From assembly GCA_003248315.1 (NCBI GenBank), contig QKWM01000004.1:3779001-3843000 (forward strand): 64,000 bases of DNA. Direction: 5' to 3'. The notes beneath the pieces were generated by a model. It did no database searches. It was given only the letters and a program-made list of their open reading frames with translations, and was not told the origin of the DNA. Of this stretch, positions 21,190 to 36,471 are shown piece after piece; the first letter of the stretch is position 1, and every line of letters starts with the position of its first letter. Source of the DNA: Streptomyces sp. SW4. Lineage in GTDB: Bacteria > Actinomycetota > Actinomycetes > Streptomycetales > Streptomycetaceae. A program made the translations under genes and the position numbers.

Positions 21190-22560
21190 ATGGCACGCAG
21201 AATCCTCGCCGGGGCCGCCGCCCTCACGGCCGCCCTTGTCATGGCCCCGACGCCCGCACAGGCCTCGCCGCCCGGCGCCAAGGACGTCACCGCCGTCCTC
21301 TTCGAGTGGAACTACGCCTCCGTCGCCCGCGAGTGCGCGAACTCCCTCGGCCCCGCCGGGTACGGATACGTCCAGGTCTCCCCGCCCGCCGAGCACATAC
21401 AGGGCGCACAGTGGTGGACCTCGTACCAGCCCGTCAGCTACAAGATCGCCGGCCGGCTCGGCGACCGGGCCGCCTTCAAGAACATGGTCGACACCTGTCA
21501 CGGCGCCGGGGTGAAGGTCGTCGTCGACGCCGTCGTCAACCACATGTCGGCCGGCAGCGGCACCGGGACCGGCGGGTCCCCGTACACGAAGTACGACTAC
21601 CCGGGGCTGTACTCCGGCTACGACGCCGACGACTGCCGCTCGGAGATCACGAACTACCGGGACCGCTACAACGTCCAGCACTGCGAACTCGTCGGCCTCG
21701 CCGACCTCGACACCGGCGAGGAGTACGTCCGCGGCCGGATCGCCGGGTACCTGAACGACCTGCTCTCCCTCGGCGTCGACGGCTTCCGGATCGACGCGGC
21801 CAAGCACATCCCGGCCGGGGACCTCGCGAACATCAAGTCCCGGCTGAGCAAGCCGGACGTCTACTGGAAGCAGGAGGTCATCCACGGCGCGGGCGAGGCC
21901 GTCCAGCCCGGCGAGTACACCGGCACCGGCGACGTCCAGGAGTTCCGCTACGCCTACGACCTCAAGCGGGTCTTCACCAGCGAGAACCTCGCCTACCTGA
22001 AGAACTACGGCGAGGGCTGGGGCTACCTGAAGAGCTCCGTCGCCGGCGTCTTCGTCGACAACCACGACACCGAGCGCAACGGCTCCACCCTCAGCTACAA
22101 GGACAACGCCACCTACACCCTGGCCAACGTCTTCATGCTGGCCTGGCCCTACGGCGCCCCCGACGTCCACTCCGGCTACGAGTGGTCGAACCACGACGCC
22201 GGACCGCCGAACGGCGGCCGTGTGAACGCCTGCTGGCAGGACGGCTGGAAGTGCCAGCACGCCTGGCCGGAGATCCGGTCCATGGTCGCCTTCCGCAACG
22301 CCACCCGGGGCGAGGCGGTCACCGACTGGTGGGACAACGGGGGCGACGCCATCGCCTTCGGACGCGGAAGCAAGGGCTACGTGGCCGTCAACCACGAGTC
22401 CTCCTCGCTGACCCGCACCTACCAGACCTCGCTGCCCGCCGGGACGTACTGCGACGTCCAGGGCGGGCGGACGGTGAGCGTGAACGGCTCCGGACAGTTC
22501 ACGGCGACGCTGGGGAGCAACACCGCGCTCGCCCTGTACGCGGGCAAGTCGAGCTGCTGA
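21190..22560 (+). CDS. amy: Secreted alpha-amylase (GH13)
   Basis: Extracellular endo-amylase of 456 aa, intact. A signal peptide of about 25 residues ends TPAQA. Motifs: VVDAVVNHMS, GVDGFRIDAAKH (nucleophile Asp), YWKQEVIH (acid/base Glu) and VFVDNHDTERN. Several Cys pairs (VARECAN, MVDTCHG, DADDCRS, VQHCEL, VNACWQD, WKCQH, TYCDV, final SSC) suggest disulfides. There is no C-terminal starch-binding domain, unlike some Streptomyces amylases. GAAGGA precedes the ATG. Confidence 0.95.
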   Translation: MARRILAGAAALTAALVMAPTPAQASPPGAKDVTAVLFEWNYASVARECANSLGPAGYGYVQVSPPAEHIQGAQWWTSYQPVSYKIAGRLGDRAAFKNMVDTCHGAGVKVVVDAVVNHMSAGSGTGTGGSPYTKYDYPGLYSGYDADDCRSEITNYRDRYNVQHCELVGLADLDTGEEYVRGRIAGYLNDLLSLGVDGFRIDAAKHIPAGDLANIKSRLSKPDVYWKQEVIHGAGEAVQPGEYTGTGDVQEFRYAYDLKRVFTSENLAYLKNYGEGWGYLKSSVAGVFVDNHDTERNGSTLSYKDNATYTLANVFMLAWPYGAPDVHSGYEWSNHDAGPPNGGRVNACWQDGWKCQHAWPEIRSMVAFRNATRGEAVTDWWDNGGDAIAFGRGSKGYVAVNHESSSLTRTYQTSLPAGTYCDVQGGRTVSVNGSGQFTATLGSNTALALYAGKSSC

Positions 22561-22582
22561 ACGGACGCTTCGGGCAAGGGGC

Positions 22583-22630
22583 GTGAAAATCCTTGCCGAT
22601 GGTTTCACGCCTCTTGCCGCAAGTCTTGCG
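22583..22630. promoter_or_regulatory. CTTGC operator cluster before the amylopullulanase gene
   Basis: Contains CGTGAAA and its inverse TTTCACG framing a CTTGCC, then the perfect palindrome CTTGC-C-GCAAG at 22613-22623 and CTTGCG at 22625. This is the densest of the four CTTGC clusters in the locus. It lies 64-111 bases before the GTG start. Confidence 0.7.
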
Positions 22631-22693
22631 CCGACGCTACCGTCTCGCCGGGGTCGGACCCGAACGAGCCGCAATCGCAAGGAGTTCACACCG

Positions 22694-28129
<5,436 letters not shown>

Positions 28130-28144
28130 CCCGGGCCCCGGCTA

Positions 28145-28179
28145 GGGTGCTCCTGTCCGGACACAGAACAGGAGCACCC
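28145..28179 (+). promoter_or_regulatory. Perfect 12-bp hairpin covering the ribosome-binding site of the next gene
   Basis: GGGTGCTCCTGT and ACAGGAGCACCC are perfect inverted repeats around an 11-nt loop. The second arm contains the AGGAG ribosome-binding site and ends directly before the ATG at 28180. It may also act as terminator for pulA, whose stop is 16 bases before the stem. In a read-through or leadered transcript it would mask translation initiation. Confidence 0.75.
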
Positions 28180-28539
28180 ATGCCGCAGATCACCGTCGAC
28201 TACTCCGAGCAGCTCGCCGAGGACTTCGACCGGCCGGGGTTCGCGAAGGCGCTGCACGCCTCCGTCGTGGAGATCGCGGCCGCGCGGCCCCCGGCCTGCA
28301 AGACCCAGTTCCGCCGCACCGAGGACACCGCGGTGGGCCCCGACACCGAGGGGCACGCGGTCGTGCACGTCGTGATCGGGCTGCTGGCCGGCCGTACCGA
28401 GGAGACCAAGGCGCGGCTCACCGAGGCCGTCCTCGACCTGCTCCGCCAGTACGTGAAGCCGGCCCCCGGCCTCGCCCTGCACGCCTCCGCCGAGGTCCGC
28501 GAGCTGGACGCCTCGTACCGGAAGTACGAGAGCCGGTAG
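28180..28539 (+). CDS. 5-carboxymethyl-2-hydroxymuconate isomerase-like small protein
   Basis: 119 aa, intact. MPQITVDYSEQL places a proline directly after the start Met, the catalytic N-terminal proline of the tautomerase superfamily. Overall pattern (RPxFAKALHxxVV, FRRTEDTAVG, HVVIGLLAGRTEETKARL) fits the CHMI family. The aromatic-degradation pathway of CHMI is not encoded nearby, so the physiological substrate is unknown. Translation start is inside a strong hairpin (see 28145-28179). Confidence 0.8.
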   Translation: MPQITVDYSEQLAEDFDRPGFAKALHASVVEIAAARPPACKTQFRRTEDTAVGPDTEGHAVVHVVIGLLAGRTEETKARLTEAVLDLLRQYVKPAPGLALHASAEVRELDASYRKYESR

Positions 28540-28590
28540 CCTCCCCGCCGGGCAGCGGCCGGACAGCGGGCGGCGGCACCGTCCCGCGGC

Positions 28591-29305
28591 TCAGCCGGCC
28601 GGGGCGGCCCCGGACTCCTCGGACGCGAGGGCGACGAGCCGGGACACCAGGTCGGCGAACGGGCCGTCGGCCGGCTCGTCCTTCAGGATGCGGCGCAGCA
28701 GGGCGCCCATCTCCTCGTCGTAGGCGGCGCTGACGGCGAGGAGTGCCGCGAGGTCGTGCACGAGCTGGGCCTGAAGCTCCGCGCGCGGGATGCGCCGGCC
28801 GTCCAGCCAGATCAGCGCCGTCGACTCGGCCAGCGAGATCCACGAGCGGATCACCAGCTCCAGCCGGGCGGGCGGCTCGCTCACCCCAGATGGGAGAGGA
28901 TCTGGTCGTACGCGGCCTGCCGTACGGAGTCGATGAGCGCGTTCGTCGTGGACGAGCCGACCGCCGGGCCGCCGCGCATCAGCGCCGCGAAACCCGGGCC
29001 GTGCTCGTCCACGAAGTCGAAGAACCGGCCCATCACCTTCAGCAGCCGCGCGGCCAGCGGCCCCTGCGGCGGCTCCACGAAGCGGGCCGCCAGGTCGTCG
29101 GCGGCCCGCTGCAACGCCGCCTCGTACAGACTGAGTTTGCCGGGAAGTAGTGGTAGACGAGCGGACGCGAGATGCCCGCGGCCGACGCTATCTCGTCGAT
29201 GGACACCTCGTCCGGCGACCGGCGGCTGAACAGGTCGAGGGCCACGCCGATCAACTGCTGCCGCCGCTCCTCGACTCCCATCCTGCGGCGCACCCCGGTA
29301 GTCAT
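28591..29305 (-). CDS. TetR-family transcriptional regulator
   Basis: 238 aa after restoring bases at about 28884 and 29142. The N-terminal HTH reads VSIDEIASAAGISRPLVYHYFPGK, a classical TetR recognition helix ending YHYF. The C-terminal ligand domain is helical with no recognisable ligand. It is the last of three same-strand genes (hydrolase, reductase, regulator). A GGTAAG half-site lies just before its start and again before the first gene of the group, which suggests autoregulation. Confidence 0.88.
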
Positions 29306-29361
29306 GCGAACACCTTACCGATCGGATCCGGCCGCGGAACGGGCCGGACCGGGACCGGCGT

Positions 29362-30416
29362 TCACATGTCCAGGACCAGCCGCTCCCGCGGGCCCGTGAG
29401 ACGCAGATGAGCATCGAGTCACCGCGTTCCATGTCCGTCAGCAGCTCGTCCCGGTGGTCGATCTCCCCTTCCAGGACCCGCTGTTGGCAGGTTCCGCACC
29501 AGCCCTGCTCGCACGAGTACGGCGTGTTCGGCAGCTCTTCCCGCACCGCCGCCAGGATCGAGGTGCCGGGTGCCACGGCCAGTGTCCGCCCGCTGCGGCG
29601 CAGTTCGACCTCGAATTCCCGCTCGCCGTCGGCGCCCGTCCGTGGCGCGAAACGCTCCAGGTGCAGCGCGGTCCCCTCCGGGAGCCGCTCCTCGACGGCC
29701 GCCATCAGCGGCTCCGGGCCGCAGCAGTAGACGACCGCGTCCTCCGGCAGACCGGTGAGGAACGCGTCGAGGTCGGGCAGCCCGGCCTCGTCCTCGGCGA
29801 CCACCGTGACCCGGGCGCCCTCCGGGTCCAGTTTCTCGATCTCCTCCAGGAACGGCATCGACGCCCGTGTCCGCCCGCCGTACAGCAGCCGCCAGTCGGT
29901 GTCCTCCGGCAGCGCCCGCAGCATCGGCAGCAGAGGGGTGATGCCGATGCCGCCGGCGACGAAGACGTAAGCGGGCGCGTCCACGAGCGGGAACCGGTTG
30001 CGCGGGCCGCGCACCTCGATCTCCATGCCCTCCTGGAGCTGCTCGTGCACCTCCCGCGAGCCGCCGCGGCCGTCCTCGACCAGCCGGGTGGCGACCGTGT
30101 ACGAGGAGGTGTCCTCCGGGTCGCCGCACAGCGAGTACTGGCGGACCAGCCCCGAGGGCAGCACCAGGTCCAGGTGCGCCCCGGGCTCCCAGCGCGGCAG
30201 GTCGTGCCCCTCCAGGCGCAGCCGGACCACGCCGTCGGCGATCCGCTCGTGCGCGGTGACCAGCAGCGTCAGCGCCCGCGACCGGGGCTGCCCGGATATC
30301 GGCGGTTCCAGCGCGGGCATCGGCCACAGCGGTGAGCCCTGGACCCGGCCGCGCAGGGCCCGCCGGGCGAGCAGCGCCGCACCCGCGACCAGGACCAGGG
30401 TCTTCAGCTTCGGCAT
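29362..30416 (-). CDS. Membrane-tethered ferredoxin reductase-type oxidoreductase (FMN/FAD, NAD, 2Fe-2S)
   Basis: 351 aa after restoring one base at about 29393. One N-terminal hydrophobic segment, then flavin motif RQYSLCGDP, NAD motif VAGGIGITPLLPM and CCGPEPLM, then a plant-type 2Fe-2S domain with ligands in YSCEQGWCGTCQQRV and the last Cys in MLICVS. This is the phthalate dioxygenase reductase/VanB order. Its ATG overlaps the upstream TGA (TGATG), so it is translationally coupled to the hydrolase gene and probably supplies electrons in the same process. Confidence 0.9.
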
Positions 30417-31430
30417 CAGGCGGTTCCCTTCTCGGCGTGCGAGGCGTGCGAGGCGTGCTCGGTGCGGTCGGTGGCATGGGTGGGACCGGACCGCTCGGAC
30501 CGCTCGGCCTGCTCGGCGGCCCGGGCGGCGGGGGAGGAGGCGAGGTAGGCGACGGCCTGTTCGGTCGATCCCTCCTGCGACGGGTGGTAGGTGCGGCTCA
30601 GATAGCGCGGGACGGAGCGGAGCAGGGCCCCCGTCGAGGGCAGCACGCCGCGCCGGCCGCGCAGGTGGAAGTCGCGGAAGCGGGCCCGGCCGTCCACGAG
30701 CGTCGGGTCGTGCGCCAGGAAGAACCGCACCCCGCGCTGCCAGAGGAAGACCAGCGCCGTGAACGCGACCGCCCAGGTGCGCACCCGCCGGCGGTAGCCG
30801 CCGTCCAGGTGCACGAACAGGTCGAAGGCGACCGAGCGGTGCTCGACCTCCTCGGCGCCGTGCCAGCGCAGCAGGTCCAGCATGGTCGGGTCGGCCCCGC
30901 GCCGGTCCAGTTCCTCGGCGTTGAGCACCCAGTCGCCGAGGAACGCCGTGTAGTGCTCGATGGCCGCGATGAGCGCCACCCGCTCCCTCAGCCACCACCG
31001 GCGCGCCCGGGCCGGCGACGGGGGTGCCACCACGCGCCGAGCGGTGGGGAGGGCGGTCGCCCAGCAGCTTCTCGAAGAGCCAGTCGACCTGCGCGGTGTA
31101 CGGCGTCGGGTCGAGGCCCTGCTCCCGCAGGTGCGGCAGGACCCCGTCGTGCGCCTGGGAGTGCATCGCCTCCTGCCCGATGAACCCGATGACGTCCTCG
31201 CGCAGCCGCTCGTCCCGGATGTACGGCAGCACCTGCTTGTACACGTGCGCGAACCACCGTTCACCGGCGGGCAGCAGCAGGTGCAGCACATTGATGGTGT
31301 GCGTGGTGAACGGGTCCCCCGGCACCCAGTGCAGCGGTGTGTCCGCCCAGGAGAAGGACACCTTCCGTGCCTTGAGCGGTATGCGCTCGGACTCCACCGG
31401 CCGGGGCAGCCGGGCCTGCGTATTAGACAT
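30416..31430 (-). CDS. Metal-dependent hydrolase of the PF10118 type
   Basis: About 338 aa after restoring two bases between about 31025 and 31065. Visible metal-ligand patterns include GFIGQEAMHSQAHD and AAIEHYTAFLG, and WHGAEEVEHRSVAFD, a Glu/His layout resembling ferritin-like di-iron helices. The Pfam name says hydrolase, but pairing with an adjacent 2Fe-2S reductase fits a di-iron oxygenase better. The Ser/Glu/Arg-rich tail is low complexity. First gene of the three-gene operon. Confidence 0.75.
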
Positions 31431-31439
31431 GGCGTCAAT

Positions 31440-31454
31440 GTACTGACGGGTAAG
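31440..31454. promoter_or_regulatory. Operator-like element before the hydrolase-reductase-tetR operon
   Basis: GTACTGACGGGTAAG has partly symmetric arms (GTAC and GTAAG read as CTTAC on the other strand) 10 bases before the first ATG. A related GGTAAG half-site precedes the tetR gene at 29316. The rest of the 31455-31590 gap shows nothing else. Confidence 0.35.
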
Positions 31455-31590
31455 TCGCGGGGAACCCTTCGGGCGCGACTTGTTGACGCCGCTGTCAGCA
31501 AGGGGTCGCCGTGCCGCCCCGCGCGGGGACGGGCGGCCCGTCCCGCCGCCCCGCGTGTGGGGCCGGTGGTGGTCCCGCCGGCCCGGCGGC

Positions 31591-33510
31591 TCAGCGCAGC
31601 CCGGTGATCTTCCGGCCGTCGTCCAGGGTGCCCGACAGGTCGGCGCGCGCGCCCTGTTCGGCCTGTGCCGTCAGCACGTTGCCGTCCGCGGAGGCGGCGA
31701 TGCCCCCGGTCGCCCGGATCGACGCCGTGCCGCGGTCGGCGGCGGCCAGCAGGTACCAGCCGCCCGCCTCCGCCTTCCACAGCACCCCGGCCAGCACGTG
31801 CGGATCGCGCGCGCCGCACGCCGGCACGTCCTGGGCCCTGGCCGCGACGGCCCCCTGCCGGCCGCCCGGCGTCCGGAACTGGGCCAGCACCCGGGCACCG
31901 TCGCCCCGCCAGGTCTCGGCCCGCGTGCACACCCAGGACCCTGAGCCCGCCTCGCCGCCGGGCAGCGGCTGCTCCGCGAACGCCCACGCGTTCACCGACC
32001 GCACGCCCTGCCCGCGCACGGCGCCCAGCGAGCAGGCGAACGGCGCCCAGGTCCGCAGCGCCTTCGCACCGGACGCCTCCCGGGCCGACGCCGGGTGCCC
32101 GGCGGTGAGACGGGCCGGGACCAGCTCCCGAGGTCGGTCATCAGGCGCCGGTCGTCACCGTCGGTCAGCTCCAGCACGTTCCACGACGTGCACGCGCCCG
32201 GTTTCTGCGCCGGGCTGGCCAGCGGCGAGGTGACGCCGTCCGTCAGGGTCAGCTCCATCGCCCCGGCGCCCGGCCGTGTCAGGTCCCGCTCCTTCGCCCC
32301 GGTCACCCAGGGAGCCGTCAGATAGCGGACGTTGCCGTCGGACCGGCCCAGCACCACGGCGTTCGCCTCGGCCCGCGTCGCCCCGTCGGCCCGCGCGAAG
32401 TCCAGCGCCGCGCCGGCCGTGCCGTCCTCGGGCTCCGCGTACCGGGCGATGCGCAGACCGTCGTACAGGATGACGACGCGGGCGGCGTCCACGGTGCCCG
32501 CGTACAGCAGCTGCGGCGGTCCGGCCGGGCCGCCGGTCGGGGTGCCGGGCGTCGCCGAGACCCGTACCGTCTCGCCGGGCCGGGCCCAGACGGCCAGTGC
32601 CCGGCGCAGCAGTTCCTCGTCGCCGGTGAGGTCGCCGCGGGCCGGCCACACCGAGAAGTCGGTGCGGTCGGAGGTGCGCCAGGCGGCCGGCGCCGCCTTC
32701 GTCACCCGGCCGGGGTCGAGGGCGGCCTCGGCGGCCGGGTTGCGCGCGTACGGCGGGGCGGCGGCGCCGTCCGGGCCCCAGCCGTCACCGGGCAGTCCGA
32801 GCAGCGCCCCGCACACCACCAGGGCCGCCCCGGCCACCAGCACGGCCTTGGTGTGCTGCCGCCGGCGCATCAGGTCGGTCGGCCGGGCCTGCAGCGAGCA
32901 CGGGTCGAACTCGGGGGAGGCGAGCAGCGCGTACTGCCCGGGGACGGTGTCGGCCTCGCGCAGCGCCGCGTCCACGTCGTCGACCCCGGCCTCGGTCAGC
33001 AGCTGGCGCACGTCGTCGTCGGCGAGCTTCTCCAGGCCGCGCAGCGCGTAGGCGGCCCGGCCCGCGCCGGACAGGGCCGACAGCCGCTGGTCCAGGGCGA
33101 GTTCGTCGGCGCCGCCCGAACGCGGGAACAGCTTCAGCCCCACACCTGGGCAGGAACGGCGGCAGCTGGGCCCGCCTGGGCAGGGCCCGGCGCCGCAGCG
33201 GCAGCCCCGCCTCCAGCGCGGTGCGGACCACGCGGGCCCGGACCAGCGCGTACCCGGGGTCGCCCTCGCGGCCGGTGGACTGGGCGGGGATGGCGGGCGG
33301 TGCCGTGCGGTTGCGCGGCAGGGCGCGCTGGGTCAGGGAGTGCGCGGTCAGCACCCGGCGGCTGCGGCCGAGGCCCGGCGGCAGCACGAGATAGGCGAGC
33401 CGGGCCAGCCGCGGGTAGTGCTCGACGAGCGCGGCCTCGGCCTGTTCGACGTCGACGGCCGGGGCGGCGGCGGACGGTGCGGGGCGCGGGGCGACATCCT
33501 GTGACTGCAC
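31591..33510 (-). CDS. Hypothetical single-pass membrane protein
   Basis: About 640 aa if two breaks are repaired (about 32134, one missing G, and about 33137, a net shift in an AGG-TG-GGG stretch). An N-terminal cytoplasmic part of about 230 residues contains a helical segment (HYPRLARLAYLVLPPGLG) and resembles proteins encoded with sigma-70-like regions. One transmembrane helix (AVLVAGAALVVCGALLGL) follows. The extracytoplasmic part is about 370 residues, without a domain I recognise. Start GTG/ATG at 33510 not certain. Confidence 0.7.
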
Positions 33511-33540
33511 GTTCAGCAGAACGAGCGAATCGTCGGATGG

Positions 33541-34089
33541 TCACCGGACGGCGGAAGGCGGCTCCTCGGGCTCGACGAGCGCACGCGCGTAGTTCGCCAT
33601 CGACCGCTGGTAGCGCGGCAGATGGGCGGCGAGCGCGCCCAGCACCAGGGACAGCCCCTCCCGGTCGCGGCCCAGGCTCGACAGGCACAGCGCCAGCACC
33701 GCCCGCACCGCGTCGTCGAGTTCGTCGGACGGCGCGTCCAGTTCCGGTGTCAGCAGCGCGACCCCCTCCTCGGGGCGGCCGAGGTTGCGCAGGGAGCTGG
33801 CGAGCTGGATCCGGGCCCGGCGGGCCTTGTACCCGCTGACCTCGGCCAGGCCGCCCGCCAGCGCCTCCCGGTAGAGCGCCACCGCCCGGTCCGGGTGGCC
33901 CGTCGAGTCCCAGGCGCAGGCCCGCTCGAACGGGCCGAGGGGGCTGTCCGGCGGCGCCTCGGCGGCCAGCGCGTCGATCACCGCGCGGAACGCCGCAGCG
34001 TCCTGCCCGCCGTCGCCGGGCGCGTCGAACGCGGCCCACGCGGCGGCCACCCGGTTCTCCCAGTCCTCGTTCTGCCAGTCCTTGGTCAT
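33541..34089 (-). CDS. Tetratricopeptide-repeat protein
   Basis: 182 aa, intact, cytoplasmic. Helical repeats with TPR-like spacing: FERACAWDSTGHPDRAVALYREAL, ARIQLASSLRNLGRPEEGVALL and AVLALCLSSLGRDREGLSLVL. This matches the small TPR_5-type proteins of actinobacteria. It is divergent from the His-rich lipoprotein gene and precedes the membrane protein gene by 31 bases on the same strand, so the two may be cotranscribed. Confidence 0.8.
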   Translation of the reverse strand: MTKDWQNEDWENRVAAAWAAFDAPGDGGQDAAAFRAVIDALAAEAPPDSPLGPFERACAWDSTGHPDRAVALYREALAGGLAEVSGYKARRARIQLASSLRNLGRPEEGVALLTPELDAPSDELDDAVRAVLALCLSSLGRDREGLSLVLGALAAHLPRYQRSMANYARALVEPEEPPSAVR

Positions 34090-34183
34090 CCGGCCAGGCT
34101 CGCACGCGCGGGCCGCCCGCGGCACCGGGATTTTGAGCACCGTGCGCGGCACAGCCGTATCGATGACGACGGAGGAGGAAGAC

Positions 34184-34669
34184 ATGAGATCGACCCGACC
34201 GACGCTCGTGCCGGCCGGCCTTGCGGTGCTGCTCGCGCTGACCGGATGCGGATCCGACGGGGGCGGCGCGCCGGCCGTGCCGGAGACGGCCACGGGGAGC
34301 CTGGAGCATCTGGCCGCCGAGGTGCGGTGCGCGCCGGACATGCAGACCGACGCCGACACCATCCGCCAGGCCATCTGCGAGAAGGGCGACGAGAAGTACG
34401 TGCTGGCCACGTTCGCCACCGACCGCGGGCAGCGGGAGTGGATCGACACGGCCAAGGACTACGGCGGCCACTACCTCGTCGGCCGCAAGTGGGTGGCCGT
34501 CGGCCACCGGGACGTCGTGACGGAGCTGCGCGCCCGGCTCGGCGGCACGCTGGAGGAGGGCGCCGACCACGGCGGCACCGACCACGGCGGCACCGGTCAC
34601 GGCGCCGGTGAGCACGGCGCCGGTGAGCACGGAGGCGGCGACCACGGCGCCGACCACGGAGGCGGCTGA
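34184..34669 (+). CDS. Lipoprotein with a histidine-rich C-terminal tail
   Basis: 161 aa, intact. Signal peptide with lipobox ALTGC, Cys at about residue 22. The central region of about 90 residues includes two Cys (EVRCAPDM and AICEKG) and a compact VLATFATD...REWIDTAKDYGGHYLVG domain I do not recognise. The last 35 residues repeat (E/D)HG(G/A)G with nine His, a likely Zn, Ni, Cu or Co-binding tail on the cell surface. GGAGGAGG precedes the ATG. Function as metal buffer or sensor is inferred. Confidence 0.82.
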   Translation: MRSTRPTLVPAGLAVLLALTGCGSDGGGAPAVPETATGSLEHLAAEVRCAPDMQTDADTIRQAICEKGDEKYVLATFATDRGQREWIDTAKDYGGHYLVGRKWVAVGHRDVVTELRARLGGTLEEGADHGGTDHGGTGHGAGEHGAGEHGGGDHGADHGGG

Positions 34670-34717
34670 TCGCGTGCACGGCGGAAGCCGGCCGCACCCG
34701 TGTCCGCCGGACGCGAC

Positions 34718-34752
34718 GGGGGCCGGTGGCGGAGCGTCCGCCACCGGCCCCC
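34718..34752. terminator. Bidirectional hairpin terminator
   Basis: A perfect 16-bp stem (GGGGGCCGGTGGCGGA and complement) with a 3-nt loop lies between the convergent lipoprotein and DUF1996 genes. Confidence 0.85.
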
Positions 34753-34787
34753 GGTCCGGCTTCTGCCGCCGGGCGGGCCCGCCGGGA

Positions 34788-36306
34788 CTACCGGCAGTCC
34801 TCGCCGCTGTTGATGCAGTCGACCACCTGGTCCATCAGGTCCTCGTCCATGACGTTGATGAAGTCGTTGTGGTCGGTGACCGGCTTGTGCAACTGCTCCG
34901 GGAAGCTGTCCACGGCGTACGGGTTGCGCACCTGGCCGTTCTCGACGACCGGGGCCGGAATGTCGTACACCAGGCGGATCTGGAGCTGCGGGACGGCCTG
35001 GAAGCCGTCCGGGCAGCTGCCGTCCTCCCGGACGAACGCCATGTGGTCGCGGTGGTTGGCGCTGTCGGTGTTCCGGCCGTCCCAGCAGCTCTGGAAGTTG
35101 GCCGTGCGCACGACCTGGCTGCCCTCCGGGCACAGCGGGTACTTGTCCGTCACCTGGCGGTCCTCGAAGCCCGTGCAGCTCCAGGAACTGTTGGCGTTCT
35201 TCAGGCCGTTGGTGAAGGACTTCGCGTCCCCGGTGATGATGCGCAGGAAGCGGGGCATGGCGACGACGTCGCTCCGCTTGTTGCCGACGAACGTGATCTC
35301 GGCCTCGGCGGGCTTCAGGATCCGGCCGACGTTGCCGTCCGCGCCGCCGCCCAGGTCACCGGCGTCGAACTCCTCGGTGCCGTCCTGGAGCCGCAGCACC
35401 GGCCAGTAGTAGGTCGACTTGTCGCCCTGGTTCCGGCAGGAGGTGTCCGCGTTGGCGAGGTCCTCGTCGCTGGAGAAGGCGTCGTTGTCCTGGTTGCCGA
35501 CGTAGTCGTGGGTGTGGTGGGCGCCGTTGTCGACACCGGGGCCGCGATCAGGTTGTCGCTGTTGAACAGGTTGTTCTCGTTGACCCCGCACTCCGTGGTG
35601 AAGGAGCCGGTGGAGCCCGACTCGCCGTTCGCGGCGAGGCCGTTCTGCAGCCCGCGGGCGTTCGGCTCCACGTCCTGGATGTCGACGAAGTCGTCGGCGA
35701 CGGGGCCGGCGGCGCCGTTGCCGTTGTCGTCCTGGCCCTGTCCGTCGTCGCCGTCCTGGCCGGCCTCCTGGCCGCCGTTCTGGTCCTGGCCGTCGCCGTC
35801 ACCGTCGCCGCCCCCGCCGTCGGCGGGCTGTGGCTGCTCGGCGGGCTTGCCCTGGCAGGCGGCCAGCTCGTCCAGGTTCTCGTCGGCGCTGCCCCCGGCC
35901 CGGTCGATCTCCAGCTGGATGCGGTCGATGATCGCCTTCCGCCGGTCCTGGAGAGGACCGAGGATGGTGTTCTGCACGAACCGCGGGTCCTCCGACTGCG
36001 CCCGGCGCGTGGTGGCGAGGCGGTTGTAGGCGTTGGTGATCTGCTGGTCCAGCGTCGCCAGCTCGCCGTCGACCTCCCCGCGGGCGCGGTCCGGCACGTC
36101 GGAGAGCTGCTGGCCGACGTCGGGACAGTCGATCGTCGCGACCTGCGCCGCCGCGGACCTCGTCCGGTTCTGCCCCGCGTCCTCCTCGTGAGCCGAGGCG
36201 TGGACGTTGGCCCAGACCAGCCCGCCCCCACCGAGCGCCAGGGCCGCCACCCGGCAACGGCCTTGGCGGCCAGCGGCGTACGGCGTTTTCTTGTGTTGCG
36301 TCCCAT
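34788..36306 (-). CDS. Secreted DUF1996-domain protein with N-terminal helical module
   Basis: 506 aa after restoring bases at about 35545 and 36250. Signal-type N-terminus (LALGGGGLVWANVHASA), then a predicted helical region of about 110 residues bounded by Cys (IDCPDVGQ to AACQG), an Asp/Gly/Gln-rich linker, then DUF1996 starting near HTHDYVGNQDN and containing DTSCRNQGDKSTYYWPVL and DHMAFV. DUF1996 is known mainly from secreted fungal and actinobacterial proteins of unknown function. GAGGAG precedes the ATG. The helical module resembles one in the secreted protein at 39985-40712. Confidence 0.85.
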
Positions 36307-36423
36307 GGAACTCCTCTGACTTCCTTGCGGGGCATCGAGGGCGCCCGTCAGGAGTGAAGCGGCTCCGTTCCATACGGAGGCCGCCTCGGAGGTGTTCAGT
36401 TCTCACGGGAATCGACCGCGGTC

Positions 36424-36471
36424 CCGGAGGGCGACTCCGGTCACCGTCCGGAGGGCGCCCCCGGTCACGAG
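36424..36471. repeat. 24-bp tandem duplication spanning the epimerase stop codon
   Basis: CCGGAGGGCG-CTCCGGTCAC-like units start at 36424 and 36448. The second unit contains the stop codon of the epimerase gene (36465-36467). Confidence 0.65.
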
